DNA from: Amycolatopsis sp. CA-128772
GTDB lineage: Bacteria > Actinomycetota > Actinomycetes > Mycobacteriales > Pseudonocardiaceae
Length of the DNA: 64,000 bases
Reading direction: 5' to 3'
NCBI RefSeq assembly: GCF_002904295.1
Contig: NZ_PPHG01000089.1
Span: forward strand, 176,476-240,475
The translations under genes were made by a program, and so were the position numbers. This document shows positions 39,604 to 48,306 of the stretch, piece after piece. Each line of letters opens with the position of its first letter. Position 1 is the stretch's first letter. The notes beneath the pieces are model-generated. The model worked only from the letters and a program-made list of their open reading frames with translations. It did not search any database and was not told the origin of the DNA.

Positions 39604-40166
39604 CAGCTGGAGACGCGGCCCAGGTAACGGCCGTCGCGGGTGTCGACCTTGATCTTCTCGCCGGTGGACAGGAACAGCGGGACCTGGATCTCCGCGCCGG
39701 TCTCCAGCGTGGCCGGCTTGGTGCCGCCGGTGGAGCGGTCGCCCTGCAGGCCCGGGTCGGTGTGCTGGATGACGATCTCGACCGAGGTCGGGAGCTCGAT
39801 GTAGAGCGCCTCGTTCTCGTGCACCGCGACCTGGACCTCGGTGTTCTCGAGCATGTAGTTGGCGTTGTCGCCGACGACCGCGGCCTGGACCGTGATCTGG
39901 TCGTAGGTGTCGCCGTCCATGAAGACGAAGTCGGCGCCGTCCTTGTACAGGTACGTCATGTTCCGGCGGTCCACCGTGGCCGTGTCGACCTTCGTGCCCG
40001 CGTTGAACGTCTTGTCGACCACCTTGCCGGTGAGCACGTGCTTGAGCGTGGTGCGCACGAAGGCGCCGCCCTTGCCGGGCTTGACGTGCTGGAACGCGGT
40101 GACGGTCCAGAGCTGGCCGTCCAGGTTGAGGACGAGCCCGTTCTTCAGGTCGTTGGTCGTGGCCAC
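39603..40166 (-). CDS. efp: Elongation factor P
   Basis: 187 residues; enters the ribosomal E site and rescues stalls at polyproline. Begins MATTNDLKNGLVLNLDGQLW and carries the tip loop KPGKGGAFVRT with the Lys that is modified in some phyla; no modification enzyme is seen nearby. Three OB/KOW-like domains end in KVDTRDGRYLGRVSS. GTG start. Several neighbours here encode Pro-Pro stretches (for example mltG), so EF-P would matter for their translation. Confidence 0.97.
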   Translation of the reverse strand: MATTNDLKNGLVLNLDGQLWTVTAFQHVKPGKGGAFVRTTLKHVLTGKVVDKTFNAGTKVDTATVDRRNMTYLYKDGADFVFMDGDTYDQITVQAAVVGDNANYMLENTEVQVAVHENEALYIELPTSVEIVIQHTDPGLQGDRSTGGTKPATLETGAEIQVPLFLSTGEKIKVDTRDGRYLGRVSS

Positions 40167-40212
40167 GAGCTTGCTGTCTCCTGTGTCGATCTTCCGGTGT
40201 TCGGGGCCGCCG

Positions 40213-41301
40213 TCAGACGACCACGAGGTTCTTGGTGCTCAGGGTGAGGAGTTCGGGCTCCCCAGCCCGCACGACGAGCGTGTCCTCGATGCGCACGCCA
40301 CCGCGCCCCGCGAGGTACACGCCGGGCTCGACGGTGACCGCCATACCGGCGGCCAGTGTACCGACGCCCGTCGCGGCGAAGCTGGGCGCCTCGTGGATCT
40401 GCAGGCCGACGCCGTGGCCGAGACCGTGCGCGAAGTGCTCGCCGTGCCCGGCCTCCTTGATCAAGTCCCGCGCGGCGGCGTCCACATCGGACACTTCGGC
40501 GCCCGGGACGACCGCGGCGACGCCCGCCGCCTGGGCCGCGTGGACGAGGTCGTAGACGTCCCGCTGCCAGTCCGCGGGCTCGCCGAGGACGAAGGTGCGG
40601 GTCATGTCGGAGTGGTAGCCGTCGACGGTCGCGCCGAAGTCCAGCTTGACGAAGTCGCCGCGCTTCAGCTCGGCGTGCGTCGGCTGGTGGTGCGGGATGG
40701 CCGAGTGCGCGCCGGCGGCGATGATGGACGCGAAGCTGGGCGCGGACGAGCCGTGCCCCAGCATCCGGTTCTCCAGGTCGCGGGCGATCTCCAGCTCGGT
40801 CCGCCCGGGACGGAGACCCCCGGCGGCGACCAGGTCGTCGAGCGCCCGGTCGGCGGCGGCGCACGCCTGGCGCAGCGCCTCGATCTCGGCCTCGTCCTTG
40901 ACCTCGCGCAGCCGCTCGACGAGGCCGGGGGTCCGTTTCAGCGGCACCTGTTCGCTCAGCGTTTCGTACTGCTCGACGCTGACGTGCTGGCTCTCGAACC
41001 CCAGCTGCCCGTAGGTCTTGCCGTCCTTCGCGGCCCGCGCCACGAGGGCGGCGGCGCTCGCCCGGTCGACGACGGTCTCGAGGTCGGGTACCTCGGCGGC
41101 CGACTGGGTGGTGTAGCGGCCGTCGGTGCAGAAGAGCGTCTTCTCGTCGCCGCCGGCGTGCAGCAGAAGGGCGGCGTTCGACCCGGTGAAGCCGGTCAGG
41201 TAGCGGATGTTGAGCAGATCGGTGACCAGCAGCGCCTCGACACCGGCTCCGGTCAGGAGCCCGCGCAGCGCCGCCCGGCGACGTCCATGGGTTTCCGGCA
41301 C
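40213..41301 (-). CDS. pepQ: Xaa-Pro aminopeptidase/dipeptidase (M24B)
   Basis: 362 residues with a creatinase-like N-terminal domain and a pita-bread metallopeptidase domain. All five metal ligands are visible: two Asp in VKLDFGATVDGYHSDMTRTF, His in HGLGHGVGLQIHE, Glu in MAVTVEPGVYL and Glu in GGVRIEDTLV. Upstream of efp on the same strand with 46 bases between them, as pepQ-efp-nusB in M. tuberculosis. Cytoplasmic; no signal peptide. Confidence 0.94.
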   Translation of the reverse strand: MPETHGRRRAALRGLLTGAGVEALLVTDLLNIRYLTGFTGSNAALLLHAGGDEKTLFCTDGRYTTQSAAEVPDLETVVDRASAAALVARAAKDGKTYGQLGFESQHVSVEQYETLSEQVPLKRTPGLVERLREVKDEAEIEALRQACAAADRALDDLVAAGGLRPGRTELEIARDLENRMLGHGSSAPSFASIIAAGAHSAIPHHQPTHAELKRGDFVKLDFGATVDGYHSDMTRTFVLGEPADWQRDVYDLVHAAQAAGVAAVVPGAEVSDVDAAARDLIKEAGHGEHFAHGLGHGVGLQIHEAPSFAATGVGTLAAGMAVTVEPGVYLAGRGGVRIEDTLVVRAGEPELLTLSTKNLVVV

Positions 41302-41369
41302 CCGTCCACCCTAGTGCGCGGGCTTCCCGGGGGAAGCGACTCGCCAGTAGGCCGCCTACACTCCGCAGG

Positions 41370-41789
41370 ATGAGCGCCTGGGTGATTCGCGGACTGGCGA
41401 TGGCGGTGCTGCACGGCGCGGCCATCACGCTGCTGGCCAAGTACGCCGTGTACCACCCGACGGACCAGACGCTGGTGGTGTCCCTGGCCTTGGCGGTCCT
41501 GGTGGGCGCGGCGGCGTTGTGGAGCGCCCTCGACGCGTGGCGCGGCCTCCCGGACCGGGGACGCGTGTGGTTCATTTCGGCGCTGGTCGCGGGCCCGGTG
41601 GCGGGAATCCTGTACGTGATCGGCCGCGCGGTGTTCGTGGACCAGACGGGCGTGTCGGAACTCGGCGGCGCACTGACGGGCGGAGCGGCGTTCTCGGCCC
41701 TGCTGGTCCTGATCCCGGCCGGCCTGGGCCTGTTCGTCGGCGGCCGCCTGGGGCGGCCGGAGGGGCGGGGCGAGGAACCGCGGGGGTAG
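41370..41789 (+). CDS. Four-helix membrane protein (B-4DMT type)
   Basis: 139 residues with four predicted membrane segments at about 8-26, 35-53, 66-86 and 100-122. It matches the small membrane protein that lies beside pepQ in M. tuberculosis (Rv2536), described as a B-4DMT family transporter; substrate unknown. ATG start, divergent from pepQ with 68 bases between. The polar C-terminus (GRPEGRGEEPRG) ends at the edge of the 60-bp repeat array. Confidence 0.82.
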   Translation: MSAWVIRGLAMAVLHGAAITLLAKYAVYHPTDQTLVVSLALAVLVGAAALWSALDAWRGLPDRGRVWFISALVAGPVAGILYVIGRAVFVDQTGVSELGGALTGGAAFSALLVLIPAGLGLFVGGRLGRPEGRGEEPRG

Positions 41790-41880
41790 GTGGGCCGGGT
41801 TCGAGCGCTCCTCGTTCCCGGGCGCGCCGGTGCTGCTCGGCCGGGGAACCGCGGCGGCCTTTCCGGCGCCGCCCGCCCGC

Positions 41881-42240
41881 GCAGCTCAGCTCCGCTCTCC
41901 TGCCTGCCGCGCCGGCTGTTCTCCGGGCGCGCTCACCCGCGCAGCTCAGCTCCGCTCTCCTGCCTGCCGCGCCGGCTGTTCTCCGGGCGCGCTCACCCGC
42001 GCAGCTCAGCTCCGCTCTCCTGCCTGCCGCGCCGGCTGTTCTCCGGGCGCGCTCACCCGCGCAGCTCAGCTCCGCTCTCCTGCCTGCCGCGCCGGCTGTT
42101 CTCCGGGCGCGCTCACCCGCGCAGCTCAGCTCCGCTCTCCTGCCTGCCGCGCCGGCTGTTCTCCGGGCGCGCTCACCCGCGCAGCTCAGCTCCGCTCTCC
42201 TGCCTGCCGCGCCGGCTGTTCTCCGGGCGCGCTCACCCGC
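41881..42240. repeat. Six perfect 60-bp tandem repeats
   Basis: Bases 41881-41940 are repeated without a single change five more times to 42240, and a partial copy and a 9-bp-stem hairpin (42239-42247 with 42252-42260) follow. Related flanks (gccgggttcgagc ... ctcgttcccgggcg) occur at 41794 and 42273. The whole 575-base gap 41790-42364 lies between convergent genes and holds nothing else I can support. All three rightward frames stay open because 60 is a multiple of three; the 20-residue periodic peptides are judged spurious. Confidence 0.95.
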
Positions 42241-42364
42241 GCAGCTCGACAGAGCTGCGCGCGGGTAGGCGAGGCCGGGTTCGAGCTTCCCTCGTTCCCG
42301 GGCGAGCTCACCGCGCGGAAGGCCTACCGCAAACCCGCCGGACTCCCGCGAGCCGTGCCGCCGC

Positions 42365-43885
42365 TCAGCCGACCAGCGAAGCCCCCGGCGCGTAGCCCTC
42401 CCACTGGGCCGCGCTCACCGGGCGGGCCGTCGAGCCGTTGTTGCCCACTATCCCGCCGTCGGGGATTCGCCAGCGGCGGTGGTCGTCGAGGATGAATGCG
42501 AAGCCGGCGTCGGGGGCCGCCACCGCTTCCGCTCCCGATCGCAGGTGGGCCGTCACCGGCAGGGCCGCCAGGGCCGGGGGCGCCTTCTCCAGCACCTCGC
42601 CGGCCAGGGCCACCGCCACCGTGCGGCGGTCCACCTGTACCCGCGCGCCCGCTCTGACCAGGTCCATCGTGCGCTCCGGGGAGGGGGCCGTCACGCCGTC
42701 GAACGTCGCCGCGACGCGGCCGGGGTTCGCGCACGCCTGGCTGCCGCGCAGGTCCAGCCCGAAGTGCCGCAGGTCGCTCGGTGCCCTCGCGCCGCCGAGG
42801 GTCGTCGCGCGCACCACGTCGAACGGCACCCGGTCGCACGGGTCCGCCGACGACAGGGGCGCGTGCCCGTCCGCGCGGCGCACCAGCCCCGGCCCCTCCT
42901 GCCACGGCCCGGGGATCACCACCGGCTGGAACGGGTGCTCGGTGAAGTCCGCGGTCCAGAAGGTGAGCGTCGTCCCGCCGTCGGACTCGTGCGCGACGAT
43001 GAACGCGGCGAGCGCCCCCACCCACATCAGGTCGGCGCTGAACCCGTCGACGATCGACCGGGCCCGCGGCCCGGACGTCGACGCGACCGGCACGAACCCG
43101 CCGACGTCCAGCGCCTGCACGCCGGACCCGAACGCGGGGTCGCGCGAGCGGAGCAGGAACTGCCCGGCGCCGTTCGCCCCCGCGGCGCGGCCGGTGGTGT
43201 CGGTGAACATCAGGTAGAACCAGCCGTCGAGGTAGACGACGGAGGGCTGCCCGGCGCCGTAGACGTTCGCGCGGTGCACGTCGTGCGACGGCCCGAGGAT
43301 CGGCCGCCCGCCCGCGGCGCGCGTCCAGTGCAAGCCGTCGGGGCTGGTGGCGAGCCCGATGGCGTTGCCGAGGGCGTGGTCCCCGGCGGCGCCGGTGTAG
43401 TACAGGTAATAGGTCGAGCCGACGCGCAGCACGGACGGGTCGCAGGTGTGCATGCCGTCGAACTGCCCGGGCGCACCGGAGAAGACGGCCGCCGGGATGC
43501 CGCCACCCGGTCCGGTGAACGGCCCGTCCATCGACTGCGCCTGGGCGTAGAGTATGTCGTCGCCGGCGGGCCCGGCGCCGCCGTACTGGCTGCACCACCA
43601 CATCCGGGTCTGCCCGCGGTCGAGCATGACGGAGGGACCGTAGTTGTAGACGGCGTCGGCGCCGCCGGCGGCGATCACGCCACCACTCTGCCGGGGGTCA
43701 CCCGAAGCGAGCTTGACGTCGGTGGGCCGCGGCGAGGCCGGTTTTCCCCCGGCGATGGCGGGCTGCTCCCCCGCCGCCTGCGGCTGGGCGTAACCCTGGG
43801 TGCAGCCCGCGACCAGCAGCCCCGCCAGCACACCGGCGAGCAAGGCACGAGCGGGTCGCCGACCCCCACGACGAAACGGGTGCAC
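42365..43885 (-). CDS. Lipoprotein with five-bladed beta-propeller (GH43-like)
   Basis: 506-residue exported lipoprotein: signal ALLAGVLAGLLVAGC with lipobox Cys. The central part looks like a glycoside hydrolase 43/32-type propeller (YNYGPSVMLDRGQTRMWWC, MHTCDPSVLRVGSTYYLYYT, IGLATSPDGLHWTRA, GQPSVVYLDGWFYLMFTD). The Asp in DPSV matches the usual GH43 catalytic or structural position, but a full triad cannot be assigned. GTG start 43885. Could be a sugar-binding protein or arabinan/xylan-type hydrolase. Terminates facing the 60-bp array. Confidence 0.75.
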   Translation of the reverse strand: MHPFRRGGRRPARALLAGVLAGLLVAGCTQGYAQPQAAGEQPAIAGGKPASPRPTDVKLASGDPRQSGGVIAAGGADAVYNYGPSVMLDRGQTRMWWCSQYGGAGPAGDDILYAQAQSMDGPFTGPGGGIPAAVFSGAPGQFDGMHTCDPSVLRVGSTYYLYYTGAAGDHALGNAIGLATSPDGLHWTRAAGGRPILGPSHDVHRANVYGAGQPSVVYLDGWFYLMFTDTTGRAAGANGAGQFLLRSRDPAFGSGVQALDVGGFVPVASTSGPRARSIVDGFSADLMWVGALAAFIVAHESDGGTTLTFWTADFTEHPFQPVVIPGPWQEGPGLVRRADGHAPLSSADPCDRVPFDVVRATTLGGARAPSDLRHFGLDLRGSQACANPGRVAATFDGVTAPSPERTMDLVRAGARVQVDRRTVAVALAGEVLEKAPPALAALPVTAHLRSGAEAVAAPDAGFAFILDDHRRWRIPDGGIVGNNGSTARPVSAAQWEGYAPGASLVG

Positions 43886-43976
43886 GGCACCGGAGTGTAG
43901 CGAGCGGTACCCCGTCCGGGCGGCGGCGCTCCTGTTCGAGGGTCCCTCTTTCGTGATTACCGATCAGGAGAAGACC

Positions 43977-44890
43977 TCACGCGCCCGCGGGCGGGCCTTC
44001 CGCCGCGACCAGCTCGACCTCGAACCCGGCCTCGTTCTCCAGGTAAGCCGCGTAGTGGGCGTCGCCGCCCGCGTGCGGGTACCGGTCCGCGAACAGCGGG
44101 CGCCAGCCATGCCCGTCCGCCCGCGCCGCCAGGTCGTCGACCTGGGCCCGGGTCGCCACGTGCAGCGCCAGGTGGTTCAAGCCCGGCCGCGTGCGCTCGT
44201 GCTCCCCCGCGCTCGACGCCGGTGACTTCTCGACCACGACGTACGTTCCGCCGAGCCGCCAGCTCACACCGCCGGGCCGGCGCTGGAACTCCCGCCAGCC
44301 CGGCTCGGCCAGCAGCCGGCCCCAGCTGCGCTCGGCTCCGGCCAGGTCCGGGACCCACAGCTCGAGGTGGTGCGGCCGCCCGTGGACCGCCGGCAGCGCC
44401 ACCAGCACCCGGTGCAGGTCGCCGTAGTGGACGCCGCTGCCGACGTCGAGGAACCCCAGGCACCCGGCCACTTTCCGGCTCGCCGCGTTCTGTTCGCGGA
44501 CCAGCGCCCACACCGCCGGGAGCCCGAGCGTGCCGAGGCCGTGGTCCAGCACCGCGCGGGCGGCCTCGGTGCCAGGCCCTGCCCGGCGTGCGCGCTCGCG
44601 ACGTAGTGACCCAGCTCGGGCACCCCGCCCGGCAGCTCCCACGACGGCCGCAGGTGCGCGACGCCGATCACCTCGCCGCCGCGCTCGATCACCCAGTGGC
44701 CCTGGCCGGCCGGGCCGCGGTGGGCCAGGCGGCGGTCCACCATCGCGCTCGCCGCGACCGGGTCGGCGAAGTCCGCCGCGAAGTACCGGCTCATCTCCGG
44801 GTCGGCGAACACCTTCACCACGGCTTCGCGATCGGCTTCGGTCAGCTGCCGCAGCCGCAGCCGCGGAGTGCGCAACGCCGGCAGCGTCAT
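43977..44890 (-). pseudogene. GNAT acetyltransferase-VOC fusion with a one-base frameshift
   Basis: Two frames read as one protein of about 305 residues. From ATG 44890 a RimJ/RimL-type GNAT starts (LRTPRLRLRQLTEADREAVV ... ELGHYVASAHAGQGLA). At about 44571 the frame is lost; the other frame continues the GNAT fold exactly (TEAARAVLDHGLGTLGLPAV, EQNAASRKVAGCLGF) and runs into a VOC domain (HHLELWVPDLAGAERSWGRL ... LNHLALHV) ending at 43977. One missing base between GC and ACCGAG explains it. The ATG overlaps the aroQ stop (ATGA). Either a real inactivating mutation, a sequencing error or programmed frameshifting. Confidence 0.8.
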
Positions 44891-45318
44891 CCGGCGTGGG
44901 TGGCGAGCCAGCGCAGGGCGAGCGGATAGCCGTCGACGCCGAGGCCCGCGATCACCGCCGTCGCGATGTCCGAAAGCACGCTGTGGTGCCGGAACGCCTC
45001 CCGCTTGTGCACGTTCGAGATGTGCAGCTCGATCAGCGGCGCGGACAGCTGCGCCGCGGCGTCGCGCACCGCGATCGAATAGTGCGTCCACGCGCCGGCG
45101 TTCAGGACCACCGGGTGGCCGCCGTCGGCCGCTTCGTGCAGCCAGCCGACCAGCTCGCCCTCGTGGTCGGTCTGGCGGACCTCGACCTCGATCCCGAGCT
45201 CCTCGCCGGTCTTCACGCACCGGGCGACCAGGTCGTCGTGGGTGGTCGAGCCGTAGACCGACGGCTCGCGCTTGCCGAGCCGGCCGAGGTTGGGGCCGTT
45301 GAACACGAACGCCTTCAC
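44887..45318 (-). CDS. aroQ: 3-dehydroquinate dehydratase, type II
   Basis: 143 residues; dehydrates 3-dehydroquinate to 3-dehydroshikimate. Signature VFNGPNLGRLGKREPSVYG with the catalytic Arg/Tyr loop, VLNAGAWTHYSIAVRDA, and the catalytic His region ELHISNVHKREAFRHHS. GTG 45318 overlaps the aroB stop in a GTGA. Order aroC-aroK-aroB-aroQ is as in M. tuberculosis. Confidence 0.97.
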   Translation of the reverse strand: MKAFVFNGPNLGRLGKREPSVYGSTTHDDLVARCVKTGEELGIEVEVRQTDHEGELVGWLHEAADGGHPVVLNAGAWTHYSIAVRDAAAQLSAPLIELHISNVHKREAFRHHSVLSDIATAVIAGLGVDGYPLALRWLATHAG

Positions 45319-46436
45319 AGCAGCACGCTCCCGCCGCTGCGGGACGGCTCCGCCGCGATCGCCGAGTACGCGGCCGCGAGCAGCGCCGGGTCCGGGCCCT
45401 CCAGCCGGCCGGGCTTGGCGAGCGCGTCGAGGACGACGAACCGCAGCGCCCCCGAGCGGGTCTTCTTGTCGCCCTTCATGGTTTCCAGCAGCTGCGGCAG
45501 CGCGTCGGCGTCGTAGGTCGTCGGCAGGCCGATCAGCTTCAGCACGGACGCGTGGCGCCCGGCCGTGGCGTCGTCGAGCCGGCCGGCCAGCCGCGCCAGC
45601 TCGGCGGCGAACACCAGGCCGACGCTGACCGCGGCGCCGTGGCGCCACCGGTACCGCTCGCGGCGCTCGATGGCGTGTCCGAGCGTGTGGCCGTAGTTGA
45701 GGATCTCGCGCAGGTCGGACTCGCGCAGGTCGGCGGCGACGACGCCGGCCTTGACCCGGATCGACCGCCGGACCAGCTCGGCCAGGACGTCACCGGCCGG
45801 GTCGAGCGCCGCGGCCGGATCGGCCTCGATCAGCTCGAGGATCCGCGGGTCGGCGATGAAGCCGGTCTTCACGACCTCGGCCATCCCGGCGACGAGCTCG
45901 TTCGGCGGCAGCGTCTCCAGCGTCGCGAGGTCGACGAACACCGCGCTCGGCTCGTGGAACACCCCGACGAGGTTCTTGCCGGCCTCGGTGTTGATGCCGG
46001 TCTTGCCGCCGACCGAGGCGTCGACCATGCCGAGCAGCGTCGTCGGCACGTTGACCAGCCGGACCCCGCGCATCCACGTGCCCGCGACGAACCCGGCGAG
46101 GTCGGTGACCGCGCCGCCGCCGAGGCCGACCACGGCCCCGCGGCGGTCCAGCCCCATCCGGCCGAGGACCTCCCAGCAGAAGCCCGCGACGGTGAGCGCC
46201 TTGCCGTCCTCGGCGTCCGGGATCTCGACGCGGTGGGCGTCGAGGCCCGCCGCGTTGAGCTCGTCGCGGATGGCCTCGGCCGTGGCGGTCAGCGTGGGCG
46301 GGTGGATCAGCGCGATCTTCGAGGCGCCGGCCAGGTGCTCGGTGAGGTCGCCGAGCAGGCCGCGCCCGACCACGACGTCGTAGGGCTGGGCGGTGGCGAC
46401 GGGGATCCGCACCGGATCGGACACGAGGTGGCTCAC
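45315..46436 (-). CDS. aroB: 3-dehydroquinate synthase
   Basis: 373-residue NAD- and zinc-dependent enzyme of the shikimate pathway. Motifs: IPDAEDGKALTVAGFCWEVL, GLGGGAVTDLAGFVAGTWMR, NVPTTLLGMVDASVGGKTGI, and zinc ligands in MAEVVKTGF and ILNYGHTLGHAIE. GTG start in a GTGA with the aroK stop. Not an aminodehydroquinate or other sugar-phosphate cyclase as far as the motifs show. Confidence 0.97.
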   Translation of the reverse strand: MSHLVSDPVRIPVATAQPYDVVVGRGLLGDLTEHLAGASKIALIHPPTLTATAEAIRDELNAAGLDAHRVEIPDAEDGKALTVAGFCWEVLGRMGLDRRGAVVGLGGGAVTDLAGFVAGTWMRGVRLVNVPTTLLGMVDASVGGKTGINTEAGKNLVGVFHEPSAVFVDLATLETLPPNELVAGMAEVVKTGFIADPRILELIEADPAAALDPAGDVLAELVRRSIRVKAGVVAADLRESDLREILNYGHTLGHAIERRERYRWRHGAAVSVGLVFAAELARLAGRLDDATAGRHASVLKLIGLPTTYDADALPQLLETMKGDKKTRSGALRFVVLDALAKPGRLEGPDPALLAAAYSAIAAEPSRSGGSVLL

Positions 46437-46957
46437 TCCTTGGCTTCGGCGGGAGCGGCGAGCTCCGCCACGAGGTGCGCGACGATCCCGGAGGGCGTCC
46501 GGTCGTCGGTGACGATCTCGACGGTGGCGACCTCGCGGTAGACGGGCACCCGCTCGTCGAGCAGTTTCTTGAAGGTGGCGCGGGGGTTCACCCCGGCCAG
46601 CAGCGGCCGCGCGGAGGACAGCCCGGTGCGCTGCACCCCCGCCGCGAGGCCGACGTTGAGGAACACGACGGTGTGCCGGGCCAGCCGGGCCCGGGTGCCC
46701 GGGGTGAGCGGCGCGCCGCCGCCGAGGGAGAGCACGCCGTCGTGCTCCGCCAGCGCGGTGGCGACCGCTTCTTCTTCCAGGGCGCGGAAAGCGGGCTCGC
46801 CGTCCTCGGCGAAGATGTCGGAGATGCTGCGCCCGGTGCGCGCGACGATGTCGTCGTCACTGTCCCGGAACGCGACGCCGAGCGCGGCGGCCAGCAGCGG
46901 CCCGACCGTGCTCTTGCCCGAGCCGGGCGGGCCGACGATCACCGCGCGCGGGCTCAC
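46433..46957 (-). CDS. aroK: Shikimate kinase
   Basis: 174 residues. P-loop VIVGPPGSGKSTVGPLLA, shikimate-site RDSDDDIVARTGRSI, SLGGGAPLTPG and the lid region RPLLAGVNPRATFKKLLDER. Two adjacent GTG codons exist; 46957 is preferred because it makes the same GTGA overlap with the aroC stop that the other genes here use (46960 adds one residue). Confidence 0.96.
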   Translation of the reverse strand: MSPRAVIVGPPGSGKSTVGPLLAAALGVAFRDSDDDIVARTGRSISDIFAEDGEPAFRALEEEAVATALAEHDGVLSLGGGAPLTPGTRARLARHTVVFLNVGLAAGVQRTGLSSARPLLAGVNPRATFKKLLDERVPVYREVATVEIVTDDRTPSGIVAHLVAELAAPAEAKE

Positions 46958-48141
46958 CACCGCTCCTCGAGGGCCTTGAGGTACGCCTCGGCGTTGCGCT
47001 TGCTCTCGGCGAGCGAGTCGCCGCCGAACTTTTCGAGGGCGGCGTCGGCGAGGACGAGCGCCACCACCGACTCCAGCACGACCCCGGCGCGGGGCACCGC
47101 GCAGACGTCCGAGCGCTGATGGATGGCCACCGCGGGCTCGCCGGTCTTGACGTCCACAGTGGACAGTGCTTTGGGGACGGTCGAGATCGGCTTCATGGCC
47201 ACGCGCACGCGCAGCGGCTCGCCGTTGGTGATGCCGCCTTCCAGGCCGCCGGCGCGGTTGGACCGCCGGGTGACGCCGACCGGGCCGGTGCCGCGGTCGA
47301 TCTCGTCGTGCGCCTGGCTGCCCCAGCGGCGGGCGGTGGTGAAGCCGTCGCCGACCTCGACGCCCTTCATCGCCTGGACGCCCATGAGCGCGCCGGCGAG
47401 CCGCGCGTCGAGCCGGCGGTCCCAGTGGACGTGGGAGCCGAGGCCCGGCGGGAGGCCGTAGGCGAGGACCTCGATCACGCCGCCGACGGTGTCACCGGCC
47501 TTCCGGACGGCGTCGACCTCGGCGACCATGGCGTCGGTGCCCGCCTGGCTGAACGCGCGCACCGGGCTCTCGTCGATGGCGGCCAGGTCCTCCGGCTTGG
47601 GGAGGGGCCCCTCCGGCGCGTCGGCGCCGCCGATCGAGACGACGTGGCTGACGATCTCGACGCCGAGCAGCTGCCGGAGGAAGTTGCGGGCGACGGTGCC
47701 GAGCGCGGTCCGCGACGCCGTCTCGCGGGCGCTCGCGCGCTCCAGGACGGGACGGGCCTCGTCGAAGCCGTACTTCTGCATGCCGGGCAGGTCGGCGTGG
47801 CCGGGGCGGGGCCGGGTGAGCGGTTCGTTGCGCGCGAGGCCTTCGAGGATCTGCGGATCGACCGGGTCGGCCGCCATGACCTGCTCCCACTTGGGCCACT
47901 CGGCGTTCTCGATGTGGACTGCGACCGGGCCGCCCTGGGTCAGGCCGTGGCGGACGCCGCCGAGGAACTCGATGTGGTCGGTCTCGAAGCCCATCCGCGG
48001 GCTGCGGCCGAAGCCGAGGCGGCGGCGGGCCAGCTGCTCGGTGACGTCGGCGGTGGTGACGGCCACCCCGGCGGGCATGCCTTCGAGCACGGCGGCCAGC
48101 GCGGGTCCGTGCGATTCACCTGCGGTGATCCAGCGCAACAT
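46954..48141 (-). CDS. aroC: Chorismate synthase
   Basis: 395-residue FMN-dependent enzyme that makes chorismate from EPSP. Begins MLRWITAGESHGPALAAVLEG and contains RRRLGFGRSPRMGFETD, RPRPGHADLPGMQKYGF, RASARETASRTALG and the late NRAGGLEGGITNGEPL and VCAVPRAGVVLESVVAL. ATG start. Leads the aroC-aroK-aroB-aroQ-GNAT/VOC unit; promoter probably in the repeat-bearing gap 48142-48306. Confidence 0.97.
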   Translation of the reverse strand: MLRWITAGESHGPALAAVLEGMPAGVAVTTADVTEQLARRRLGFGRSPRMGFETDHIEFLGGVRHGLTQGGPVAVHIENAEWPKWEQVMAADPVDPQILEGLARNEPLTRPRPGHADLPGMQKYGFDEARPVLERASARETASRTALGTVARNFLRQLLGVEIVSHVVSIGGADAPEGPLPKPEDLAAIDESPVRAFSQAGTDAMVAEVDAVRKAGDTVGGVIEVLAYGLPPGLGSHVHWDRRLDARLAGALMGVQAMKGVEVGDGFTTARRWGSQAHDEIDRGTGPVGVTRRSNRAGGLEGGITNGEPLRVRVAMKPISTVPKALSTVDVKTGEPAVAIHQRSDVCAVPRAGVVLESVVALVLADAALEKFGGDSLAESKRNAEAYLKALEERW

Positions 48142-48203
48142 GGGCTCAATCCTGTCACGGCCGCGGCGCGGGCCGGGACATGCCTCCGCTCACCCGCCCG
48201 GGC

Positions 48204-48266
48204 GGGCATCACCCGTGACCGGAGGGGCATCACTCGTGACTGGAGAGGCATCACCCGTGACCGGAG
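48204..48266. repeat. Three 21-bp tandem units related to the 22.8-kb array
   Basis: Units at 48204-48224, 48225-48245 and 48246-48266 follow gggcatcacccgtgaccgga with a final g and differ at one to three positions. They share 17 of 21 bases with the inverted units at 22950-22991. The gap separates aroC from the anti-sigma gene on the leftward strand. Confidence 0.85.
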
Positions 48267-48306
48267 GGGATCCGGGGCCCCCTGCGGCCCGGATCCCCTC
48301 CCGCCG

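Noticed and set aside
41519..42495. Long open frames with 20-residue repeats across the 60-bp array
   Set aside because: All three frames stay open only because the unit is a multiple of three; none has a ribosome binding site or sensible flanks.
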